From contig MNCI01023302.1 of NCBI GenBank assembly GCA_015680685.1, forward strand, positions 587,989-651,988: DNA of 64,000 nucleotides, in the 5' to 3' direction. The notes beneath the pieces are model-generated. The model saw only the letters and a list, made by a program, of their open reading frames with translations. It searched no databases and had not been told where the DNA came from. A program made the translations under genes and the position numbers. Source of the DNA: Gnetum montanum (Eukaryota > Streptophyta > Gnetopsida > Gnetales > Gnetaceae). Positions 22,330 to 34,329 of this stretch are shown piece after piece (position 1 is the stretch's first letter; each line of letters starts with the position of its first letter).

Positions 22330-23640
22330 TATACCATCTAGTTAAAGATCTAAACCTAGAGGTAAGTGATGTAATTGAGGATCCTCTTGTTGAAATCCCT
22401 GTAGTAACATGTAAAGGCAAGGCGAAGACATTGAAACTTAGTTTCTTATTAGAGCCTCAAATCAAATAAAGCATCTCTAAAATTCTCAATGATAATGTCA
22501 AGACATTCTCATGGTCCTACAAGGACATGCTGGGCTTAAACCCTCACATAATATAGCACAACATTATCCTTGATCCTTGCATAAAACCAGTTAAACAAAA
22601 AGCTCACAAAGTAAAAATTGAGGTGGCATTGGTAGTTCATGATGAAATCACTAAGCTTTATGAAACTGGTTTCATTCGAGCTATTGACTACATCGATTGG
22701 GTTTCAAACATTATAGTTGTCCCTAAGAAAAATTGAAGTATACACATTTGAATAAACTTCTAGGACTTGAACAAGGCGACCATCAAAGATGATTTTTGAT
22801 TGCCTAGTATTGACCAACTCATCGATACTATAGCTAGTCATTCTTCATTGTCCTTCATGGATGGGTTCTCATGATACAACCAAATTTGAATCAATCCAAA
22901 TCACCAACTTAGCACCACCTTCATGACCCCTTGTGGTACGTTTTGCTATACAATGATGCCCTTTGGACTAAAGAACGTAGGAGCAACCTACCAACGTGCA
23001 ATGACGTATATCTTTAGTGATTATCTACTAGACTTCCTCAATGACTATGTTGACGATATAGTAATTAAGTCCAAGTTAGCTCACAACCTCGTAGATGACT
23101 TGGACCGCATCCTCAAATGTTGCCTTCCACATGACCTTAGGCTAAACCCCAAAAAGTGTATCTTTGGCATCAAAACTAGTCATGTGCTAGGGTTTGTAGT
23201 ATCAAAAGTAGGTATACATGTAAACCCTGATAAGGTTAAGGCTATCACCAAATTAGTGTCATTAGCAAACCTTAAGGAGCTATGCGGGTTACAAGGCATA
23301 TTACAATTCATACACAGGTTTATCACTAGATTGATCGATAAGTTGCAACCAATGCAACATTTACTCAAAAAGGGGGTTCATTTTTGAGTGGATAGCTTAA
23401 TGCCGAGAGGCATTTGAAAACCTCAAAAAGGAGCTAGCTCAACTTCCAACAATCTACCCTCCACAAGGAGATAAGCCATTCTACATTTACCTTGCAACCT
23501 CAAACATGTCCATTACTTCTCTACTTTACCAAAAGCGAGGTGATGGGTCGGAGCTTCCTATTTACTAATTAAGTCATGCGTTAGTGGCCACGAGGTGAAA
23601 TACAATGATGTAGAGAAGAACTATCTCATCTTAGTCTTTG
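22330..23640 (+). pseudogene. Element D, reverse transcriptase
   Basis: Well-preserved Tat-type reverse transcriptase. FSWSYKDMLGL near 22510 is the F-A-W-S-Y-x-D-M-P-G-L lead-in. VSNIIVVPKKN near 22705, DLNKATIKDDF near 22767, FMDGFS near 22855 and YTMMPFGLKNVGATYQRAM near 22950 follow, with the catalytic YVDD at 23046-23057. Then LRLNPKKCIFG near 23140, LGFVVSKVGIHVNPDKVKAI near 23190, and the connection region to about 23640. The open stretch 22923-23387 covers motifs from the palm onwards. Stops before and after make it non-functional. The G-L-K-N-A-G-A-T-Y-Q-R-A-M type block is diagnostic of the Tat branch. Confidence 0.9.
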
Positions 23641-23759
23641 CACTCAAAAAGTGGAGATACTATGCTTTCTACAGTTAGGTTAACATTATCTACAAAAGCA
23701 ACATACTCTGGGTGTTTACTACAAACATGTATGAAAGTAGTCAAATTGCATAATGGAAG

Positions 23760-24360
23760 GCAACAACCATGGATTTTGACCTACACTATATAGCACAAGC
23801 ATCCACAAAGGGTCAAGAAATAGCCACACAACTCATGACTTCACCCATAGATGATCATGCAACAATAGATTCAAAATTTCCAGATGAGCATGTTAATAGC
23901 ATAACTCAAGTCCCTACAAACTTTGAAGTAATTTTACACTTTGATGGTGCTTCAACCACACAAGGTGGTAGTGCCACTATCATTATCATGTTCCCCTCTG
24001 GGGAGATCTAACCCTTCACATATCATTTTTCATTTCCTCGTACAAATAATGTAGCAAAGTATGAAGGTCTCCTTCAAGGTGTCTTAGTAGCTCATGATTT
24101 AGGAATCCAAAACATAATAATCCAGGGTGATTCGTAGCTTGTTGTTAACTAGGTCATAGAGGTTTACGCTTGTAAGGCACAACATTTACAATCTTATTGT
24201 GATTTGCAAAACACTTGCTCAAATAATTTTCAACTTTAGATGTCCAACATATTTCCCATAACAAAAATGTCATTGCTAATGCGTTAGCCACTTTAGCCTT
24301 AAACATAGAGACCAACATGTTTTCTACATTGCTTGCTTCGATAGTGTATTGCACTAAAAT
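23760..24360 (+). pseudogene. Element D, archaeal-type RNase H
   Basis: A second RNase H domain. HFDGAS near 23937 holds the first catalytic aspartate, NNVAKYEGLLQG near 24045 the glutamate, and IQGDS near 24122 the second aspartate. The last block reads NALATLA near 24280 where A-D-A-L-A is usual, so the final aspartate is lost. This domain after the gypsy reverse transcriptase and RNase H defines the Tat lineage. Stops after the second aspartate break it. Confidence 0.85.
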
Positions 24361-24479
24361 TATAACTCAAAAAAAAAGTATTGCATCCATAGACAGTAGT
24401 ACGAAAAGATGTATGCACCTCCAAGTGGGAGAGCCTCCACAAAATCAAACCTCTACCCAAAAAGATGTAGTACGAAAGT

Positions 24480-25640
24480 GATCACGGTAGTACATCCTTG
24501 TAGGTGATAGCACCTTGTGTCATAGATCCTATGATGGAATACTGTTAACTTGCATTAACAGTAGTGAAGCACAAACGATCATCGATCAAGTCCATGAGGG
24601 ACTATGTAGAGGCCACATAGTCCCCATGGCAATAGTAGCAAAAATTAGATGTCTAGGCTATTATTATCCTACATGGAGCACGATTGTGTTTCCAAGATCA
24701 AAACGTATGATTTGTGTCAGCGACATGATAACCTAATTCATGTGTCACCCACTAAACTTCATGCTACGTAGATCATGTGGTCATTCCAATGTTGGGGTTT
24801 GGACATTATAGAACCTATAACACCTAAGTCTTCTATAGGACATAGCTTCATCATTACCATAACTAAATACTTTACCAAGTATTTTGAGGCCATTCCCCTT
24901 AGGAAGACAACATCAAAATAGGTTTGCAAATTCATTCTAGATAACATAGTGATCCAATTTAGTCTACCCATGGCCATAGTCACACACAACGGGCCACAAT
25001 TTAGTAGTGCAGAAACTAAAGCCTTCTGTGAACACCTCAGCATTAAACATTCTTTTTCATCATCATAGTACCCACAAGAAAATGGTTAAGTGGAGGCTAT
25101 GAACAAAGTCATCATCAACCTTCAAAAGAGAATGCTTAGCAGCAGTAAGCAATGATGGCATGAACAACTAGTCTACATGCTATGGGCCTACCATACAACA
25201 TGCATAATAGTAATAGGTAAGATGCCATATAGTCTTGTATATAGATCTAAAGCAATGTTGCCTCTTGAATTGTAGGTCCCATCACTCTGTATGATCCTCT
25301 CAAGCTTCATTGATAAGGTTTAGAACAACGAGTTGAGAACCATTAACCTTAACTCTATAGAGGAGGAGCACATGTAAACACTTGATTGCATCAAGTGGTA
25401 CCAAGAAAAGAAATAACAAAGACACCACTACAATCAGCATCAACGCCTAATCAAAAAGGGACCTGGTCCTCATGGTCATTTGAAAGCCCATGGATAGATT
25501 CTCAACTAATTTGGAAGGATCCTTCTTGGTCATAAAGGCCTATGACAATGGAGCATTCAAGCTTGCTGATCTAGATGATAATGAGTTGGTCAATCCAATT
25601 AACCACTCATATTTGAAGTTGTACTACACCTAGTATGCAA
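24480..25640 (+). pseudogene. Element D, integrase
   Basis: The N-terminal zinc domain region includes VHEGLCRGHIVP near 24591. The core shows LDIIEPITPKS near 24801, then KYFTKYFEAIPLRKTT near 24865. PMAIVTHNGPQFSS near 24968 has the second catalytic aspartate replaced by histidine. KHSFSS and YPQENG lie near 25047-25087 and VEAMNKVI near 25092. The C-terminal part ends in LADLDDNELVNPINHSYLKL near 25565-25625, typical for Tat integrase ends. Several stops. Confidence 0.82.
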
Positions 25641-25669
25641 TGCTACACCAATGACAAAGCAAGGTAAGC

Positions 25670-25975
25670 AAATGTCTACTATGATGTTAAAATGGCATAG
25701 AATGTCCACCATGATGTTAAACTAGCATAGAACATCCACTATGATGTTAAATTGGCACAAAATGTCCCTAGGCTATGACATTAAACTGGCACCCATAGCA
25801 TGGTCTGTTATGACTTTAAACTAGCCATCCATTGTCTGCTATGATGTTAAACTAGCACAACAGTCTACTAGGACCTTAAACTAGCACATCACAGTTTGCC
25901 CGGACCTTAAACTAGGTTCACGGTGTGCTAGGACTGTAAACTAGCACAACATGCAATCTACCAAGACCTAAAATT
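25670..25975 (+). repeat. Tandem repeat, about 30-base unit, element D 3' region
   Basis: Roughly ten imperfect copies of a unit like CTATGATGTTAAACTAGCA with a spacer such as CAGAATGTCCAC. Related single or double copies occur at about 16630 and 21985 in the same element, so it is part of D. Confidence 0.75.
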
Positions 25976-27587
25976 GGGTTCGTAGTTGAACATCCATAGT
26001 TCAACACACATAGTTTTGTAGACAAGTGAACATGAATACTTCCAATCCTCTGTCTCCTACCCACACCTCTCAGGTAGGATGTGGTTAGGCATTGTAGTTC
26101 CAAAATGAAGTTCATGTCATCAAGAAAAAATCCTCTAGAACATTTGTAGTGTCACCATCCTTGGCATCTTACTAATCTTCTAGAGCTACCTTTTGGAATC
26201 TTGCTAACCTTCATGAGCTATCACCACCATCACCAATTATCCTAGTCAGAGCTCTCACCGTCAGCAACACTTGTTGGAGAATCAAAGGTACTACAGCCTA
26301 GTCACAACACTGTCATCCTTTGGCCCTCACCATTGCTTGAGCTCAAAAGAGCATCCAGTAGTATGATTCTCTACCATACTATTGGGTTTCCTAGCTCCTA
26401 TCTTTGGTGAGAATTCCCGAGCACCTACATCACCAACACCTTTAGCCACTTGGGTGCTCACTTCTAGTGTGGCTGCTAGAGCTTTTTTAGCCTATCACCA
26501 CTAATGCCTACATTGGCCCTCCTACTTTGGACATTGCATGAACCTGCAACTAACATAGCATTTTCAACCCTTGCAATGCCTTGGCAAATAACACTTCACC
26601 TTTATCTCACATGGTGTGGTTATTTTTTCTTGTTTTCTCTATGTTGCATTTACAAGATGAAGCCTCAATGGCATCATTCAAAAGGTGCATTTCATCACAT
26701 TGACAAGTCACCACACTACCCCTATGTGTTCTCTTTGACTCACTAATCTACATAAGAGTGCACATCCCTATTGCCCCACTACATCCAATTTACCTTACCT
26801 CTTGACCTTACATCTTCCTAGACTCCCTGCATACTTCTCTGATGCACATGGTACCTTTCTTGTAGTCAATTGTAGAACCTATGATGGATGTAATGCAACT
26901 CGTCTCATGGTAAGCCTTTGTGGACTAGTCAAATCCCTAAGTAGATGTAACATAACTCATCCTGGGGAAGAAACACCTATCCTATAGATGTGACATAGTT
27001 TCTTCTAAGAAAATTTTGCGGAGTAGCGTGTAGTCTACCCAACAACAAAACATTTTCAAGAAAAAAACAAAAAAATAGAGAGCAAATGAAAAGAAACAAG
27101 AAAGCAAAAAAAAAAAACAAAAGAGAAAGACAAAAGAAAAATAAAACCAAGAGAAAAAGAAAAATGGGACAAAACAAGTGCCCAAGTAAAAATTAGCAAA
27201 GTTGTTGTTTCACAACTGATCCAACCCTAGGTCAATCATCTCACAACAACTTTGACAAGAGGTCAAAATCCTAATGGTAGGCTATCTTTGCATGCTAACT
27301 CCCTCACAAGCACTCCAACAAGGGATCATGCTTTGGCAACAAGCCATCATAATGTTGCATCCTACAACCACATGTACAATGAACATCCTCCCCATTTGTT
27401 GTGCCTTGACCCATATCCCTAACCTATTCCCTACCAAACTATATTTCCTTAGCACTCTCAAGCACAGTGAAGCATTGTCTAATCAGGCACTAACAAGCAG
27501 TGCTGGTGTCATGTTCACCATGATGTTTCATATTCTTTATCAACTTCTCTTGAGCCAATCCTCCAAATTTCAACAAAGAGGAACCAA
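25975..27587 (+). other. Element D, 3' non-coding region with A-rich tract and polypurine tract
   Basis: No gene is evident; open frames at 26504-26746 and 27274-27639 have no recognisable features. An A/G-rich tract lies at 27050-27180. CAACAAAGAGGAACCAA at 27571-27587 stands directly before the 3' LTR and serves as the polypurine tract. Confidence 0.55.
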
Positions 27588-29454
27588 TGAAACACCACCA
27601 ATTTTGGGCTTCTGCATCTTTGATAGCAAATTTTCCTAAGTGTCAAAACTTGGCAAATTTTTTTAAGTGTGGTGTTACACTCTCCAGCATAGCTAGTATA
27701 GGATACATTGAGGATTTTTTTGCAAGATTTTTCTAAGTATTAGCATCAATCCTATGAAATTTTTTTCTAAGTTTCCTACTATGCTCTCAATCTACCTATT
27801 GTGCTCCCTAGCATAACCAATGTAGCAAACACTTCCCTGGCCAATTTTCCTAAGTGTCAAGCCAGAAGTGATCAAGGATTGCTTGAGATGGATGAAATGG
27901 TTTGGTAAATTTTCCATCCCCTAGGATATCACACTTGCTATGCTTAATAGTGTAGCTAGCGTAGCACATGTCCTAGTGGCTAGTTCTCCCATGTACTAGG
28001 CTAGAGGTTGTCAAAATTACTCGGGATGGAAAAAACAATTTGAAAAATTTCCAACTTCTTCGGTTGCTACGCTCCACAACATAGTTCTAGTGCCTAGTTT
28101 TTCCTAACTGTTCGACATAGATCTATCAAGCTAGCTTGACATGGAAGACACATTTGGCACATTTTCTAACTTCCAAGGCTACCTCTCCTACTATGCCCCA
28201 GAGCATAGCCAACATACCATGAAGGAAGATTGTAGATTTCATCAAAATTTAGCTAAGTGTCCTTACTATGCTCCCCATCATATCTAATCTAACTAGTATG
28301 AAAAATCAAAATTTTACAAATTTACATCAAGTGTTGTGTTACACTCTAGAGTGTAGCTAGCTTGACACTAGAGAAAATCCTTCAATAGCCTCCAAAAGCC
28401 TCTAGAACTTGATATCAGCCTTTATCTTAGCTCCAACGTTGCTCTAGCAATCAAGATCATCAACTTGTATCTCTTTTGCATCCCCATTGGTCCCCAAAAT
28501 TATTCCTATGCTTGACCCTACTTGAAATAGGGGAAGATGTAGTCCTACAGCGTAGCCTCCAAGTTTTACTATTTTTCATTGTTTATAGGTACATTGTAGC
28601 CTCTCAAACTATGGCACATGCAGTTTGGGTAATGTAGTCAAAGTTTAGTAGTCTTTGGGGATTCATTGTTGTTCTTCAGAGCATAACACTTTGCTACTCT
28701 CATGAGAGCATAACATGTCATTGTAACCCCATCTACGCTCATGTCATGTGGCATCCATACCAAATGGCACCCATGCCATGTGGCACTTGATTCGTGTTTC
28801 ATGCTAAAGCTAGCCCTATAAATACCCTGACATTCAACACTTTAGGGGTTGGCAAATCAAAAGAGCATTGGGCATTTTAGTTGTCTAAGCATCCCTGACA
28901 CTCCCACACTTGAGCATATGAGCTTCACATCTTTGCACCTCCCAAAATGCAATCCACCATTGCATTGCACTCATAGAACATGATAACAACCAACCCAGCA
29001 AGTTCATTCTCCACTATAGCACTGTGACTACACTGTTATGCTACCAATATGCCTACTTGATGTCGTGTACCAATATCACCTCTTATCTAGCAAAATCTAC
29101 ACTCCCAATTTTTTAGATGGTGTATTTCTTTATTCTTAATCTTTGCTCCATTTCTTTTCCAAATATTTTTCTTTAGTATTAAGCATAAATCTTGCATTTT
29201 TCTGCTGTTCAATACATATTTGTACATTCACATCATTGTTTTCAAGCCGAGACAACCTACTATGCTCTGGCTTAGCCAATCCTAGTGTTTGCAGGTAGTG
29301 CAATATAAACCCTTCTTACATATGGTCATCTTAACACCATGTCTGATCAACTAGACCATTCAGGGTACCTTGTTTTGATTTCCCAGCATAGCCCTTGCAT
29401 GTTCCAACCACTGACCTCTTAGTGTTCCAACCACCGATGTTTTTGAATGTCACA
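27588..29454 (+). mobile_element. Element D, 3' LTR
   Basis: 1867 bases, starting TGAAACACCACCAATTTTGG and ending TGAATGTCACA. It parallels 10442-12363, with TATAAATA at 28817-28824 and the same hairpin-like TATGCTC/GAGCATAG modules. Differences are mainly C/T and G/A changes and small indels. Confidence 0.88.
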
Positions 29455-30180
29455 CACTCAAGTAAGTAGAAAGGTTGAAAGAGCTTTGAATCTCCTTGAA
29501 GTCACATCCTATTCAAAATTTTGAATCTTTTCCAAGTTTGGAAACTACTAAGGTCACAAGTTTATTAAAGATTTATCAATGAAAAAGGAACCTCATATTT
29601 CGAAAACAAGAAAAACCATAGAGTTTGTGGGTGGGTGGATGACATGGACTCACTACCTATTCCATGAAAAAGAAAATTTATCTTAGTCATTAGTCATACA
29701 AATTCAAAAATAAAAACTAGACATTAGAAATTTAAAATATTAAGTACAAACCACCATTAGCAACAACTACAAAATCACTGTGTCCTATTGGCAACAAAGC
29801 ATTTGATTAGAAAAAAAGAAGAAAAATTCATACCAAAATAAAGTAAAATATAGAAGAAATTGTAAAATATTCAAGAAATTAAAAATGTACTAACAATTTT
29901 GTAAAACAAAAATTGAAAAAATAACAAGGTGTAAAACAAAAAGGTATAAAAACAAAGAAAGTGTAAAACAAAAAAAAGTAGAAAAACTGAGGACTCACTT
30001 TAATTGATTAGCACAAATGGTCATCTCCCTCACAATTAAGTTCAAAGTAGGATATTCAAAAAATTGAGCAAGGCTACCTATCTAATGAGTTGTTGCTTGC
30101 ACTAGCTTGCTTGGGCTCATGGAAAGGTTTAAGCTATTACATGTTGACAAGTTGCTTTTTGTTTAGGCTCTTAGGTTTGT
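29455..30180 (-). repeat. Element C, post-integrase non-coding region (right of D)
   Basis: AT-rich sequence with A-rich runs and GTAAAACAAAA repeats (about 29860-29985). It has no coding features. It joins with 9480-10441 when D is removed. Confidence 0.5.
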
Positions 30181-31310
30181 AGATCAACATGAATTCAAAA
30201 GGAAAGGTTTTCTAAATGATATAAGGCCCTTCCCACAATGTTTGGATCTTGGTTTATTGTGGAACATGTCTGGGGTTCCAGTAAAGGATCTTATCTCCAG
30301 TTTAAATTTGACTTTCCTTATTCTAAGGTCATAGCATTGTTTACTAAATTCCTTATGCACTTCATTCAATGATAGGGCTATCAATATATTCTCATCTAGC
30401 ATGTTGAGATTAATAAGTATCTCTTTTTGTGCTAGGCTTAAGTCAACATCTAAGTCACAGGCTATTGAAAGTGTATGGAGCTTAGATTAAATGAAAAGAG
30501 TTGGAAGTTTTTCATACACTAGCTCATAGGGAGAGTAGCCTATAGGGAGTTTCCATGTGGAGCGGTAGGTCCAAAGGGCATCATTGAGTTTTATGCTCTA
30601 ATATCTCCTATATTTGCTAACTATTCTCATTAAGATCTTTGTAATCTCTCTATTGGTGACTTCAACTTGATCATTGGCTTCAGGTGATATGGTTTTGTTA
30701 GTTTATGTTTGACCCCTAAGTGTTGCATGAGCTTGCAAAAGGTAGCACCTGTAAAGTAAGCACCATTTTCAGAAATTAGTGCACATGGCACTCCAAACCT
30801 ATTTGCAACATTCTGTTATACAGACCAAGCAGCAATGGGAGATGTACAGTTGGTGATGGCTATTGCTTCTATCCATTTCATACAATAGTCAACATCAACT
30901 ATTATGTATGTCTTTCCATTTGACATGGGTGTGATGGGACCCATGCAGTCTATGCCCCAAATGTTGAAGGGTTCCAGTGGTTGAATCCACTACTAAGGCC
31001 CCTCCATTTTAGTAGTCATCCCACCATCTCATTGATAGTATTTATAAGAGAAAATGAATTGGTGGGCATCCCTAAAGATTGTTGGCTAGTAATACCCTAC
31101 CATTAGGATCTTAATGACCATTCATCTCCTTGTATAGTGGTCCCCACAAGGGCCCTCATGAGCATCTTGAAGAATGTACAGTTAATCAACATCAAGGACA
31201 CACCAATGAACTAGGCCATCAATGCACTCCTTATAAATATGTCCATTGATTTTCATGAAGTTTTTGACCTGATGAAGAAATTTTTGTTTCTTCAAATGAT
31301 CCAAATCTTG
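30180..31310 (-). pseudogene. Element C, integrase
   Basis: Decayed integrase on the - strand. Zinc-domain words lie near 31180-31060 (AHEGPCGDHY). IWGIDCMGPITPMSNGK near 30960-30910 holds the first catalytic aspartate. YIIVDVDYCMKWIEA near 30910-30865 and NVANRFGVPCALISENGAYF near 30820-30760 follow; the second aspartate is glutamate here. KPYHLKPM near 30700 leads to a tail that runs to the domain start at about 30190. Frameshifts and stops throughout. Confidence 0.8.
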
Positions 31311-31479
31311 TATCATCTCTTGAGTGAGAAGATAAGTGAGGATGTCATTGTACCATTTTGGTTCAGCAAGCACTTGTTCATTTATTACACCAACAAAGAG
31401 GAGTTCATCAAGAAATTGATCAAAGAGCAAGCTCTCTTCCTCTTTGTTGTCCCATCATAACTAAGACAAGTGATCAGTG

Positions 31480-32870
31480 ACCATGTTCTCAATTCCCTTT
31501 CAATCTACCATTGTAATACCAAACTCCTCCAAGATCACCAACCACCATATGACATGAGGAATTACTATTGGCTTGTTCATAAGAAAGAAAATGGCACTAT
31601 GGTAAATGTGCACAAATACTTTGTATCCAAGCACATAGTGCTTGAATTTCTCTAAAGCATACACCACTATCATCAACTCTTTCTCCATTATCATGTAGTT
31701 CAGCTGTGCACCCACAATGCTTTGGCTTGTGTAGTGGATGTAATAAAGACATTTTTGATCATCCAACTATGTAAGAACAACTCCCAAGGCATAGTTCAAT
31801 GCATCCATCATGATGTGGAATGGTCTTGACTAGTTTGGTGCTCATAGAATTGGAGTTTCTACAAGCTTCTACTTCAAATTCTAGAATGTATTTTCACATT
31901 CCCTAGTCCAGACAAATAAAGCATCTTTCTTTGTAAGCTTAACCAATGGTTTAGTAATCTTAGAGATATTCTCTATGAATAATCAGTAGTAGCCAATGTG
32001 TCCAAGGAATGACTAAACATCTTTCATGATTTCTAGCTAATGAGTTATTTCTTGGATGACCCTAGTCTTTTTAGGATCTACCTTAATCCCTATTTGAGAA
32101 ATTCTATGCCCTAGCACAATGCCCTCCTAGACCATCAAATGGCTCTTTTGCAAATTGAACCAAATATTTGTCTCCACACACCTTTTAAGCACTTACTCAA
32201 GGTGGTCTAGGACTTGCTCAAATGCAGTGCCATAGGTGGAAAAGTCATCCATGAAGAATTTTTTCTTGCTACTAAAAAATACTAAGGACAAGGTGTTGGA
32301 ATGTCATAGTGCATTTCATAGATCAAAATGCATATTTTTGTATGCAAAAGACCCATAAGGACTTGTGAATGTTGTTTTGGCCTAATAATTTGGTGCAATC
32401 TAAATCTTGTTATAGCCATAATAACCTTCTAATAAGTTGTAATAATAATGCCTAGAGATAGTGTCCAATACGTGGTCCACAAATGGCAATGGAAAATGAT
32501 CCTTGAATGTTTCCATGTTCAATGGCATGAAATCAATACACACTCTCCACTTGCCACCTTTCTTTGGCATAATTACAAGCAGTCTAACCCACTTGCTATA
32601 CATGATTTGATAAAGGAACCTCGCCTTGAGGAGTTATTCAATTTTCTCTTTAACAATATATTTCGATTTTGAGTTTAGCCATTGCTATAGCTACATCCTT
32701 GTCTTGATGGAAGGATCAATATCAATGCAATGTTGGCATATCCTAGGATTAATCCTAGAAAGTTTAGGATATGACCAAGCAAAGGCTATTGGTCATTTGT
32801 TAACCACATTTATTAGCATCTTTTTCTACTTAGGATAAAGGTTAACATTAATTTTTACTAGCTTGCCCTT
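31480..32870 (-). pseudogene. Element C, reverse transcriptase and RNase H
   Basis: From right to left: AFAWSYPKLSRINP near 32790, YSKWVRLLVIMPKKGGKWRVCIDF near 32600-32535 (a single readable block), and KDHFPLPFVDHVLDTISRHYYYNLLEGYYGYNKI up to 32400. The palm keeps TTFTSPYGSFAYKN. The catalytic FMDD is intact at 32255-32244. SFLGHIGYY near 32015 is the connection. RNase H shows MDALNYALGVVL near 31805 and AQLNYMIMEKELMIVVYALEKFKHYVLGY near 31700-31620. The block order matches Athila-like elements. Stops prevent function. Confidence 0.87.
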
Positions 32871-33239
32871 TTTCAAAAATGCATATTCCATGTCGGCAGG
32901 TAGAGTTTTCAACTCTAAGGGCTTCTATTTAAAATTTTCAAAGATCTTCAACTCTCCCCAATAATTATCATTTGGTTCATCATCGGAGAGTTCATGATGA
33001 ACTTACTTCATTTCATCCATGCCTTCAACACAGGCATAAGTTAAGCTCTTAGTTGGTTCCATGTAAAGTGTGCTGCTTTTAGGATTAGCTATCAGCCACT
33101 GGGTGTCCTCCTATTTTTTGGTTGTTGTGTATAGCACTTTTGAATTTCATATTTATCTACACACTATTTGTATCTATGATTGATTTTCTTTTGATATATA
33201 CCATAATTTCTACACATAATTGCACCCTGTATCATTTTA

Positions 33240-33600
33240 CATGATGCATGGAATTCTCTTCTTCTTAATCTTTCTAAAAGCATTTTCCTAGAAAATTTCT
33301 AAGGAAAGATCTCTAATGTCCATTCATGCATCAAAAATGCTTAACCAAGCCCTTCCCATAATGATTGGGAAATCCCCCTTGCAATTGTCAACCTTGATCA
33401 CGAAGAAATTAGTAGGATAGGACTACCCATAAACAATGGTTACAATGTCCTCTACCAATCCTAAGGGAATAGTGATGGACTTATCTACCAATTCTAAATG
33501 AATGTTTCTCTTCTTGAGAGGAGGTAGGTTCCAAGATTTGTACATTTCATGGAAAATCAAATTAATGCCAGAACTTAAATCAATGAGAGCCTTGCATGGC
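33240..33600 (-). pseudogene. Element C, protease
   Basis: On the - strand INLIF with LPPLKKRNIHLELVDKSITIPLG follows the region where the D-L-G-S active site should be; here it reads D-L-S-S, so the glycine is lost. Then comes a DIVTIVYG block and FPIIMGRAWLS near 33320, the standard I-I-L-G-R-P-F-L block of gypsy proteases. RDLSLEIF near 33285 matches the same position in E. Confidence 0.75.
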
Positions 33601-34329
33601 TCCTTTCCAACAATCTACAAATAGATGAGAGGACTTCCAGGATCATCTCTTTTCCTAGGAAGGTTACCAGCCTTGATCCAATTGGAGATAGCATGGGTTA
33701 ACATGACTATGTAGATTTTGAGAGGAATTTGGTTTAAATGGTTCTCAAAAGGAATAGATGTAGAGGATATTGGTTTAGAAGAATGGTCATTTTCAAGGTC
33801 TAGGTTCCAAACCACTCAGAAGAGGAACCAATTCAAAGTTAATAGCCCTAGTAACATTACGTTATTATGACTACATAGGAATCTCACCCTACATTAATGG
33901 AGCATGCAGTAATTGGGTTGAGGGAGGAGGAACATGTAATAAAGGATGAGGAGGATGATAAGGGTATGGATATTTTTCTCTTAAGACATGGAGAATGAAC
34001 TCTGTAATACTCTAGAGGGTAGTAGTGATGTTGGAATGAGGCATGACTAGAAGAGTCACACAGAGACATGGGTTGTTGAACATAGTACCCATATGAACCT
34101 AGATTTTTGTAAGAGTACTGCTACCCTAGTGGTGGCATCCCCCACAACTATGGATGCTACCACTACTGATATTTCTCATATGATTATGGTGGAGCTTCAC
34201 TTGGATAATAAGCTTGTTTTTGGTGGAACTACCTAGGATTGCCTTGAGAATAATGTAATCATTTGGATTCTTGCCTTCTTACCAGCCTAGGAATTAGAGC
34301 ATACACCCAAAACTCCTATAAGTATGACA

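Larger units (their letters stand above)
10442..29454 (+). mobile_element. Element D: about 19 kb Tat/Ogre-like LTR retrotransposon inside C
   Basis: Long LTRs (10442-12363 and 27588-29454) run parallel over nearly their full length. Flanks are CACTT (10437-10441) and CACTC (29455-29459). Internal order on the + strand: primer site, gag, protease, a 6 kb stretch with an antisense gene, reverse transcriptase, archaeal-type RNase H, integrase, tandem repeats, an A-rich tract, polypurine tract. A second, archaeal-type RNase H is the hallmark of the Tat lineage. The size and the extra block between protease and reverse transcriptase resemble Ogre elements. All genes carry stops. The LTRs differ clearly, so the insertion is old. 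Confidence 0.87.

Noticed and set aside
26977-27185. Phenylalanine-rich small frames on the - strand
   Set aside because: Translation of an A-rich tract before the polypurine tract of D.
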